From: JAVVHH01 sp963848035
GTDB taxonomy: Bacteria; Pseudomonadota; Alphaproteobacteria; Acetobacterales; Acetobacteraceae
Length of the DNA stretch: 64,000 nucleotides
Direction: 5' to 3'
Assembly (NCBI GenBank): GCA_963848035.1
Contig: CAWKCD010000001.1
Location: 124,001 to 188,000, forward strand
Below are positions 27,367 through 35,004 of the stretch, piece by piece (the first letter of the stretch is position 1; every line of letters begins with the position of its first letter). Both the position numbers and the translations under genes were made by a program. The notes beneath the pieces are model-generated. The model was not told the origin of the DNA. It saw only the letters and a list, made by a program, of their open reading frames with translations, and ran no database searches.

Positions 27367-27482
27367 AAACCGTGATGGTGAGTTGGCTGGCGGTGATTGC
27401 CGAGCACCGAAGCGGAGCGGGCTTCAGGCCCGTGAGCATCGGAGCGCAGGCAATCGCCGTCAGACGGCCGCCAGCACGGTTT
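27367..27482. repeat. Structured intergenic element, copy A
   Basis: Nested pairings: AAACCGTG/CACGGTTT (27367-27374 with 27475-27482), CTGGCGG/CCGCCAG (27387-27393 with 27468-27474), GATTGC/GCAATC, and a central hairpin CGGGC-TTCAG-GCCCG. Two direct copies of GAGCAYCGRAGCG flank the central hairpin. Similar elements occur near 41759 and 56880 with different but still paired bases. It ends 7 bases before the permease ATG, which has no clear ribosome site, so folding may control that start or terminate some transcripts (a run of five T follows). Confidence 0.75.
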
Positions 27483-27489
27483 TTCCGAC

Positions 27490-29313
27490 ATGACCTTCGT
27501 ACTGCTTCAAGCCCTGACCGGCCTCGCCGGCGCAAGCGCCCTCTTCCTCCTCTCCGCCGGCCTCACCGTCATCTTCGGCGTCACCCGCGTGGTCAACTTC
27601 GCCCATGGCGGCCTCTTCATGCTCGGCGCCTATATCGGCTGGACCATCCTCACCGCCCTCCCCCCAGGGATCCCCTACTTCGCCCTGGGCGTCCTCCTCA
27701 CCGCCCTCGCCGTCGGCACGATCGGCGCCGCCATCGAAATGACCCTGCTCCGCCGCATCTACCGCGCCCCCAGCCTGTTCCAACTCCTCGCCACCTTCGG
27801 CCTCCTGCTCATCATCGAGGAAGCCTGCCAGCGAATCTGGGGCGTCGAGGACCACTCCCTCCCCCGCCCGCGCTGGCTGCGCGGCGCCATCGACCTCGCC
27901 GGCACCCGCTTCCCCACCTACGACCTCGTCCTCATCGCCGCCGGGCCCCTGGTCCTCCTCCTCCTCTGGCTCCTCTTCGCCCGCACGCCCTGGGGCACCA
28001 AGATCCGCGCCGCCACGCAGGACCGAGAGATGCTCGGCGCCCTCGGCGTCGACCAGCGCACCCTCTTCACCGCCGTCTTCGCCCTTGGCGCAGCCCTCGC
28101 CGGCCTCGGCGGCGCCCTCGCGCTGCCCGACCGTTCCGCCAACCTGCAGATGGACCTCGGCGCCATCACCGACGCCTTCGTCGTCGTCGTCATCGGCGGC
28201 CTCGGCAGCGTTCCCGGCGCCTACCTCGCCGCCGTGCTCATCGCCGAACTCCAAGCCTTCGGCATCATCCTCCTCCCCCAAGCCACCCTCGTCCTCGCCT
28301 TCGCCACCATGGCCATCGTCCTCGCGCTCCGCCCCAACGGCCTCCTCGGCAAACCCATCACCGAACCCCGCGCCGCCGCCTCGACCCTCGCTTTGATCCG
28401 CCCCAGCACGAGCCCCGCCCGCATCCTCGCCGCCATCGCGCTGGCCGCCGCCATCCTCGCCCCGCTCTACCTCGGCCCCTACGGCCTCTCCGTCCTCACC
28501 GAAGCCGCCATCGCCATCCTCTTCGCCGCCAGCCTCCACTTCATGATGGGGCCCGGCGGCATCCCCAGCTTCGGCCACGCCGCCTTCTTCGGCATCGGAG
28601 CCTACGCCGCCGCGCTCGCCACCCGCGCCACGATCCCCATGCTCCCCGCGATCGCCGCCGCCGGCCTCATGGCCGCCCTCGTGGCCGCCGCCCTCGGCGC
28701 CTTCGTCGCCCGCCTCTCCGGCGTCTACCTCGCGATGCTCACCCTCGCCTTCGCCCAGATCGTCTGGGCCACCGCCTTCCAATGGGTCAACCTCACCGGC
28801 GGCGACAACGGGCTGCTCAACATCTGGCCCGCCCCTTGGGCCAGCGCCCCCGCGACGCTCTACTGGCTCACCCTGGCGATCTGCCTCGCCGCCACCCTCC
28901 TGCTCCGCCGGGCCCTCTTCGCCCCCTTCGGCTACGCGCTCCGCGGCGCCCGCGACTCCCATCTCCGCGCCGAAGCCGCCGGCCTCAACCCGGTCGCGCT
29001 GCGCATCGCCGCCTTCGCCTTCGCCGGCGCCGGCGCCGGTCTCGCGGGCAGCCTGTTCACCTTCGCCAAAGGCGGCGTCTTCCCCTCCTACGCCGACATC
29101 CCCCGCTCCGTGGACGCCCTCCTCATGGTCCTGCTCGGCGGTCTGCAGACCATGTCCGGCCCCATCGTCGGCGCCCTCGCCTACACCGGCCTCTACGATC
29201 TCCTGCTCCAAGCCACCGACCTCTGGCGCCTCTTCCTCGGCCTCGCCATCGTCCTGCTCGTCGTCGCCTTTCCCGCCGGGATCGCCGGCAGTTTCAGACG
29301 CCTGACCGCATGA
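27490..29313 (+). CDS. Fused LivH-LivM ABC permease
   Basis: One 607-residue chain with two permease halves: LivH-like (about 1-290, VVNFAHGGLFMLGAY) and LivM-like (about 315-605, GGIPSFGHAAFFGIGAYAAAL). The two permeases usually come from separate genes; fusion is known in this family. Together with the two ATPases it forms the importer paired with the upstream binding protein, likely for nicotinate. The start lies directly behind the structured repeat and lacks a good ribosome site. Its stop overlaps the next start. Confidence 0.88.
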   Translation: MTFVLLQALTGLAGASALFLLSAGLTVIFGVTRVVNFAHGGLFMLGAYIGWTILTALPPGIPYFALGVLLTALAVGTIGAAIEMTLLRRIYRAPSLFQLLATFGLLLIIEEACQRIWGVEDHSLPRPRWLRGAIDLAGTRFPTYDLVLIAAGPLVLLLLWLLFARTPWGTKIRAATQDREMLGALGVDQRTLFTAVFALGAALAGLGGALALPDRSANLQMDLGAITDAFVVVVIGGLGSVPGAYLAAVLIAELQAFGIILLPQATLVLAFATMAIVLALRPNGLLGKPITEPRAAASTLALIRPSTSPARILAAIALAAAILAPLYLGPYGLSVLTEAAIAILFAASLHFMMGPGGIPSFGHAAFFGIGAYAAALATRATIPMLPAIAAAGLMAALVAAALGAFVARLSGVYLAMLTLAFAQIVWATAFQWVNLTGGDNGLLNIWPAPWASAPATLYWLTLAICLAATLLLRRALFAPFGYALRGARDSHLRAEAAGLNPVALRIAAFAFAGAGAGLAGSLFTFAKGGVFPSYADIPRSVDALLMVLLGGLQTMSGPIVGALAYTGLYDLLLQATDLWRLFLGLAIVLLVVAFPAGIAGSFRRLTA

Positions 29314-30065
29314 CCGCCATTCTCCGCGTCGAAAACCTGAGCAAGAGCTGGGGCGGCATCCGCGCCGTCGACGACATCTCCTTCGCCGTCCAGCCCGGCG
29401 AGATGCTCGCCCTCATCGGCCCCAACGGCGCCGGCAAATCCACCACCTTCAACATGATCGGCGGCCAGCTCCAGCCCGGCGCCGGCCGCATCACCCTCGC
29501 CGACCGCGACATCACCAACGCCACCCCCCGCACCCTCTGCCGCCTCGGCGTCGCCCGCACCTTCCAGATCACCGAAACCTTCGCCTCCATGACCGCGCGC
29601 GAAAACGTCCAAACCGCCCTCCAAGCCCGCACCCCCTGGCGCTTCTGGCGCCAAGCCGCCGCCCAAAACCGCCCCGAAGCCGACCGCCTCCTCGCCCAAG
29701 TCGGCCTCGGCTCCCAAGCCGACACCCAAGCCGCGATCCTTGCCTACGGCGACGTCAAACGCCTCGAATTCGCCATGGCCCTCGCCAACGCGCCGAAAAT
29801 CCTCCTCATGGACGAACCCACCGCCGGCATGGCCCAAGCCGAACGCACCGCGCTCATGGCCCTCGTCCGCCGCATGGCCACCGAGCAGAACCTCGCCATC
29901 CTCTTCACCGAACACGACATGGACACCGTCTTCGCGGCCGCCGACCGCATCCTCGTGCTCAACCGCGGCAAGCTCATCGCCGAAGGCGACGCCGCCGCCA
30001 TCCGCGCCAACCCCAGCGTCCAGGAAGTCTATCTCGGCGGCGGCCGCCTTATGAGCGCCGCCTGA
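29310..30065 (+). CDS. LivG-type ABC transporter ATPase
   Basis: A 251-residue ATPase with Walker A GPNGAGKST, signature-equivalent AYGDVKRLEFAMAL, Walker B ILLMDEPTAGM and H-loop TEHDMD. It has the LivG-style insertion between the first strand and signature (RTFQITETFASMTARENV). It powers uptake with LivF. Its start overlaps the permease stop (ATGA) and its stop overlaps the livF-like start (TGATG). Confidence 0.88.
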   Translation: MTAILRVENLSKSWGGIRAVDDISFAVQPGEMLALIGPNGAGKSTTFNMIGGQLQPGAGRITLADRDITNATPRTLCRLGVARTFQITETFASMTARENVQTALQARTPWRFWRQAAAQNRPEADRLLAQVGLGSQADTQAAILAYGDVKRLEFAMALANAPKILLMDEPTAGMAQAERTALMALVRRMATEQNLAILFTEHDMDTVFAAADRILVLNRGKLIAEGDAAAIRANPSVQEVYLGGGRLMSAA

Positions 30066-30746
30066 TGCTCACCGTCAGCAACCTCGAAGCCCGCTACGGC
30101 CAAGCGCTCATCCTGCAAGACGTCTCCCTCGCCGTCGCGCAAGGCACCGTCTGCCTGTTACTGGGCCGGAACGGCGCCGGCAAAAGCACGACGGTCAAAT
30201 CCCTCATCGGCCTGGTCCGCCCCGCCGCCGGCTCCATCCGTTTCGACGGCGCAGAGATCGCCGGCGAGGAGCCCTACCGCATCGCCCGCCGCGGCATCGG
30301 CTACGTCCCCGAGGAGCGCCGCATCTTCACCGACCTCACCGTCGCCGAAAACCTCCAAGTCGCCACCCGCGGCACCGGCTGGACCCAAGAAAGACTGTTC
30401 TCCCTGTTCCCCAACCTCGCCGAGCGCCGCCACCAATCCGCCGCCAGAATGAGCGGCGGCGAACAGCAGATGCTCGCCATCGCCCGCACCCTCATGGGCA
30501 ACCCCACCCTCCTGCTACTCGACGAGCCCAGCGAAGGCCTCTCCCCCCTCATCGTCGAACAACTCGCCGACGCCCTCCTCCTGCTCAAACGCGAAGGCAC
30601 CACCATGCTGCTCGCAGAACAGAACCTGCATTTCGCCCGCCTCGTCGGCGACGACGCCGTCATTCTCGAGCGCGGCCGGGTCGTCTGGTCCGGCCCCGCC
30701 GCGAGCCTCGACCCCGAAACGCAACGAACCTACTCTGGCCGTCTGA
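30065..30746 (+). CDS. LivF-type ABC transporter ATPase (frameshift at the last codons)
   Basis: It has Walker A GRNGAGKST, signature MSGGEQQMLAIARTL, Walker B LLLLDEPSEGL and the LivF hallmark GYVPEERRIF. As given, the frame runs into the next gene. Dropping one T near 30733 turns the end into RTYLAV followed by TGA at 30744-30746, the usual LivF-length C-terminus (226 residues), one base before the next ATG. Length 682 = 3n+1 supports a single inserted base. Function is unaffected except for the tail if the base is real. Confidence 0.83.
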
Positions 30747-30747
30747 C

Positions 30748-32162
30748 ATGGAAAAGATCAGGTGCGACGCCTGCCCCGTCATGTGCCTCATCGCCGCGGG
30801 CCAAACCGGCGCCTGCGACCGTTACGCCAACATCGAAGGCGACCTCGTCCGCGTCGACCCGCACATCCTGCTCGACCGCGCCGTCCAGGACGGCAACGAA
30901 CTCGTCGCCTTCCTGAACGGAACCGAATCCGGCAGCACCACCTTCGTCACCGCCATCGGCGCCGGCACCACCTACCCCGACTACAAACCCGCCCCCTTCA
31001 TCGTCTCCAGCGAAGTCGCCGGGATCGACATGATCACCATCGTCACCGAGGGGATCTTCAGCTACTGCGGCGTCAAGGCGAAAATCGACACCGACCGCTA
31101 TCATCGGCCCCGAACGCGCCATCGTCCGCGCCCAGGGTGAACCCGTCGGCCACGTCACGATCCGGCGAATACGGCTCGCAAATGCTCTCCCTCGGCGGCG
31201 TCCACCACCTCACCGGCGGCTCCAAGCGCGAGGGACGCGTCACCTGCGAAACCCTCCTCGCCCTCTGCAACCGCCTCCCCGTCGACCTCACCATCGACGA
31301 CGGCGCCGCCCTCACCATCGCCGCCGGCCAGCCCCCCATCATCGACGGCACCCAGGAAACCCGAATGCGCGTCGGCTGCGGCTCCGCCACCATCGGCATG
31401 TTCGCCCAGCAATGGCAGGGCCTCGTCGACGAAGTCGTCGTCGTCGACGACCACATCACCGGCGTCATCTCCGAACACCAGGCCGGCAAGGTCATCGATT
31501 GGCCCGACACCGGCATCCGCCTCCGCGGCCGCCGCTCAACCCCCGGCCGCTACTTCAACGTCGCCCAGCCCGGCACGGGCTGGGGCGGCACCGACCTCAC
31601 CGACCCGCTCGCCATCATCGAACGCTTCGACCCCGCGAAAGGCGCCCACCCCGGCCTCACCCTCTTCATGGTCAGCACCACCGGCGAACACGCCGCCTAC
31701 TACGTCCTCGACGACACGCTCCGCCCCATCCCAGCCGAAATGCCGCTTCCTCTGGAAGCCGTAGCCGCCCGCATCCGCGAGAACTGCGAACCCGCACTAA
31801 CAACAATCCTCTTCATGGGCGGCGCCGGCGGCTCGCTCCGCTCCGGCGTCACCGACAACCCCGTCCGCCTCACCTGGTCCGTCAAATCCGCCGTCACCCG
31901 CGTCACCTCCGGCGGCGCCCCCGTCTACATCTGGCCCGGCGGCGGCATCACCTTCATGGTCGACGTCTCCCTCCTCCCCGCCGGCGCCTTCGGCTCCGTC
32001 CCCACCCCCGCCCTCGTCGCGCCCATCGAATTCAGCCTCCCCCTGGCCGACTACGTCGCCCTAGGCGGCCACGTCGCCCACATCCGAAAACTCACCGACG
32101 TGACGAACCAACTCCAACGCCGCCTCACCCAAACCCCCAACACCCCCTGGCCCCTGGCGTGA
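30748..32162 (+). pseudogene. hnr: 6-hydroxynicotinate reductase (two frameshifts)
   Basis: The N-terminus has a four-cysteine Fe-S motif (CDACPVMC, then GAC at C23), matching the [4Fe-4S] reductases of nicotinate fermentation. The body has CETLLALCNRLPVDLTIDDG and HHLTGGSKREGRVTCE. Extra bases near 31102 and 31161 break the frame. Removing both gives DRYIGPERAIVRAQ and HVTTGEYGSQML and a protein of about 471 residues (1415 = 3n+2 fits). The Eubacterium barkeri enzyme carries covalent flavin and reduces 6-hydroxynicotinate to the tetrahydro-oxo compound that enamidase opens. The UPF0280 gene overlaps its stop. Confidence 0.82.
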
Positions 32163-33004
32163 CCCACCACCGCCAAACCGCCCGCCTCCTCCCGGACGGC
32201 AAGCGCCTCCACCTCAACGACGGCCCCATCGACCTCATCCTGTCAGCCGACGGCGCCCCCGACGCCATCCGCGCCGCCTACCGCGCCGCCCTCACCCGTT
32301 TCGAAACCATCCTCGACGAACTCTGCCAGGAACTCCCCCTCCTGCGCCGCCCCCCAACCGCCCCGCCGCAACGCCAAACCGCCCGCGCCATGTGGCAAGC
32401 CGTCCTCCCCCACGCGTCGGACAACTTCATCACCCCCATGGCCGCGGTCGCCGGCGCCGTCGCCGACACCATCCTCGCCGCCATGACCCAAGCCGCCCCT
32501 CTGACCCGCGCTTTCGTCAACAACGGCGGCGACATCGCCCTCCACCTCGCCCCCGGCCACCACTACACCGCCGCCCTCATCGACCGCCCCGACCGTCCCA
32601 CGCTGACCGCCACCACCACCATCCGCGCCGACCACCCCATCCGAGGGATCGCCACCTCCGGCTGGCGCGGCCGCTCCTTCTCCCTCGGGATCGCCGACGC
32701 CGTCACCATCCTCGCCGCCGACGCCGCCACCGCCGACGCCTGCGCCACGATCGTCGCTAACGCCGTCGACCTCCCCGGCCATCCCGCCATCCTCAGGCGC
32801 CCCGCCTACACTCTCCAACCCGATTCCGACCTCGGCGACCGCCCCGTCACGACGGCAGTGGCCCCCCTCACCCCGGCCGAGATCGCCCAAGCCCTCGCCA
32901 GCGGCGCGATCATCGCAAACCGCCTCCACGCCGCCGGCACGATCGCCGCCGCCATCCTCCGCCTCGCAAACGAAACGCTCATCGTCGGAGACACCCCGCA
33001 ATGA
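32159..33004 (+). CDS. UPF0280 (ApbE-like) protein
   Basis: A 281-residue protein from a GTG overlapping the reductase stop (GTGA). It has the ApbE-like fold features: HASDNFITPMAAVAGAVAD, FVNNGGDIALHL (an NGGGD-type metal/FAD site) and GIATSGWRGRSFSLGIADAVTILA. ApbE proteins attach flavin to target proteins. Because the neighbouring reductase family is known to carry covalent flavin, this protein may be its flavin transferase or maturation factor. That is inference; UPF0280 members are not well characterised. Confidence 0.8.
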   Translation: MTHHRQTARLLPDGKRLHLNDGPIDLILSADGAPDAIRAAYRAALTRFETILDELCQELPLLRRPPTAPPQRQTARAMWQAVLPHASDNFITPMAAVAGAVADTILAAMTQAAPLTRAFVNNGGDIALHLAPGHHYTAALIDRPDRPTLTATTTIRADHPIRGIATSGWRGRSFSLGIADAVTILAADAATADACATIVANAVDLPGHPAILRRPAYTLQPDSDLGDRPVTTAVAPLTPAEIAQALASGAIIANRLHAAGTIAAAILRLANETLIVGDTPQ

Positions 33005-33585
33005 CCGCCGAGATCCGCAAGATCGTCGTCCTCGTCGACGAAACCCTCCTCGAGCAGGGCCGCCTTGTCTCGCCCCCGATCCGCCGCGCCGTCGCCGCCG
33101 CCGTCATCACCAACCCCTTCGCCGGGATCTACGTCGAAGACCTCACCCCGCTCATCGAGATCGGCGAACAACTCGGCGCCCTCCTCATCGCCCGCGCCAT
33201 CGAAGCCCTCGGCATCCCCGGCCCCCAGATCCAGAGCTACGGCAAAGCCGCCGCCATCGGCGAAGACGGCGAACTCGAACACGCCGCCGCCCTGCTCCAT
33301 CCCAAGATGGGCGCCCCCATCCGCGCCGCCCTCGGCGGCGGCGCCGCCCTCATCCCCTCGGCCAAGAAACGCGGCGGCCCCGGCCTCACCCTGGACGTCC
33401 CCCTCGGCCACAAAGATGCCGCCTTCGTCCGCTCCCATTTCGACGCTATCGAGATCCGCATCCCCGACGCCCCCCGCGCCGCTGAGATCCTCGTCGCCGT
33501 CGCCGCCGCCACCGGAGGCCGCCCCTTCCCCCGCATCGGCGGCCTCACCGCCGACGCAATTGTCGGCAAGGACGGCCTCCGCTGA
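33001..33585 (+). CDS. DUF1185 (amino acid synthesis family) protein
   Basis: A 194-residue protein that matches the DUF1185 family by eye: IRKIVVLVDETLLEQG at the start, KAAAIGEDGELEHAAALLHPKMG in the middle and IPSAKKRGGPG. Its start overlaps the UPF0280 stop (ATGA). It is the last gene of the nicotinate operon. The family often travels with ring-opening pathways and UPF0280 genes, but its reaction is not established. Confidence 0.8.
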   Translation: MTAEIRKIVVLVDETLLEQGRLVSPPIRRAVAAAVITNPFAGIYVEDLTPLIEIGEQLGALLIARAIEALGIPGPQIQSYGKAAAIGEDGELEHAAALLHPKMGAPIRAALGGGAALIPSAKKRGGPGLTLDVPLGHKDAAFVRSHFDAIEIRIPDAPRAAEILVAVAAATGGRPFPRIGGLTADAIVGKDGLR

Positions 33586-33667
33586 AGCTGTCGAAAAAAA
33601 TAGATTGTTCAACCATGCCCACCCGCCCTACATCCCACCCCGAAACTGAATCATCCGGCAGGTCGCG

Positions 33668-34939
33668 TTGAAGCATTGCATTGCGGTGGCAACCGGCTAC
33701 GCCCTCCTGGCCACCGTCGCCCTGGCGCAGACCACGCCCGGCCCCCTCCGCCTCGCCGGCGCTCCCACCATCGCCCGCCAGCTCGCCCCCGACCTGCTCT
33801 CCGCCTTCGTCGCTACCCACCCCGGCGCCCCCAGCCCCAGCATCGCGCCCGAGACCACCGCCGAAGGCCTCGCCGCCCTGGCCGCCGGCCGCGCCACCCT
33901 CGCCATGGCCACCCGCCCCGTCACCGAGGACGAGCGCATCACCCTCCTGCGCGCCGGCCACGGCGACCCCGCTTCCTCCGACAACGCCCGCATCGTCGCC
34001 CTCGAATCCCTTGCCGTCGTCGTCAACCGCGACAACGCCATCTCCATCCTCACCCTCGACCAGATCCGCCGCCTCTTCGCCGGCCAAATCGCCAACTGGT
34101 CCTCCCTCGGCGGCCGCGACCTGCCTGTCACCCTCTACGTCCCCGACCCCAAATCCAGCGCCGCCGACGCCTTCGCCGCCCTCGCCCTGAACGGCAGCAA
34201 GCTGTCCGCCAGCACCGTCACGTCCGACACCGGAAAATCCGTGGCCGCCGCCGTCGCCGCCGACCCCGGCGGCATCGGCTTCGTCGGCCTGGCCGATATC
34301 GGCGCCGCCAAGCCCGTCACTCCCGCCCTCCCCTGCGGCATCACCATCGAACCCAAACCCTTCAACGTCCGCACCGAGGAATACCCCCTCGCCCGCCGCC
34401 TCTATCTCTACGCCGCCGCCCCCCAGCCGCCGGTCCTCAAGGACTTCCTCGCCTTCGCCGCCTCACCGGCCGCCCAGCCCCTCATCCGCCAGTCCGGCCT
34501 CGACGACCTCGCCCCCGAACTCGGCAAGCCCGGCGACGGTCTCCCCCGCCCCGCCATATGGGACCCCGCCGAAACCCGCCGCCGCACGCAAATCTTCGCC
34601 CACATCACCGACTCCCTCGCCGCCGCGACCCGCCTCTCCCCCACCTTCCGCTTCACCGCCGACGGCACCGCGCTCGACCCCCGGGCCCAAGCCGACATCG
34701 CCCGCGTCGCCGCCTTCAAGCGCGCCAACCCCACCCGCAAACTCATCCTCGTCGGCTACTGGAGCGGCCTCCCCAGCTTCGACGCCAACGTCGTCGCGTC
34801 GGCCAAACACGCCCAATCCGTCGCCGCCGCACTGTCCGCCGCCGGCGCCCGCCCCGACCAGATCCTCGCCGGCAGCACGCTGCGCCCCATCGCCTGCGCC
34901 GACGAACCAAACCGCCGGGTCGAAGTCTGGGTGCGCTAG
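33668..34939 (+). CDS. PstS-like periplasmic binding domain fused to an OmpA domain
   Basis: A 423-residue protein from a TTG start, with a signal peptide (about 1-20, ATVALA-QTTP). Residues about 23-265 resemble a PstS-type phosphate-binding domain (RLAGAPTIARQLAPDLL, ASDTGKSVAAAVAADPGGIGFVG-like loop). Residues about 300-423 form an OmpA-like wall-binding domain (LDPRAQADIARVAAFKRANP, EPNRRVEVWV). Such a fusion would sense or hold an anion near the wall rather than feed an importer, since no permease follows. It precedes SrfB/SrfC and is probably the envelope component of that set. Confidence 0.8.
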   Translation: MKHCIAVATGYALLATVALAQTTPGPLRLAGAPTIARQLAPDLLSAFVATHPGAPSPSIAPETTAEGLAALAAGRATLAMATRPVTEDERITLLRAGHGDPASSDNARIVALESLAVVVNRDNAISILTLDQIRRLFAGQIANWSSLGGRDLPVTLYVPDPKSSAADAFAALALNGSKLSASTVTSDTGKSVAAAVAADPGGIGFVGLADIGAAKPVTPALPCGITIEPKPFNVRTEEYPLARRLYLYAAAPQPPVLKDFLAFAASPAAQPLIRQSGLDDLAPELGKPGDGLPRPAIWDPAETRRRTQIFAHITDSLAAATRLSPTFRFTADGTALDPRAQADIARVAAFKRANPTRKLILVGYWSGLPSFDANVVASAKHAQSVAAALSAAGARPDQILAGSTLRPIACADEPNRRVEVWVR

Positions 34940-35004
34940 AAGGTTTGGGTTCGCTAATTGTGAACGCGCCGGCTTTACGGCAGATAGGGTCGCAGTGAGG
35001 GACC

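Noticed and set aside
27460..29211. 583-codon antisense frame over the LivHM permease
   Set aside because: Low-complexity Gly/Glu composition and full overlap with a clear ABC permease.
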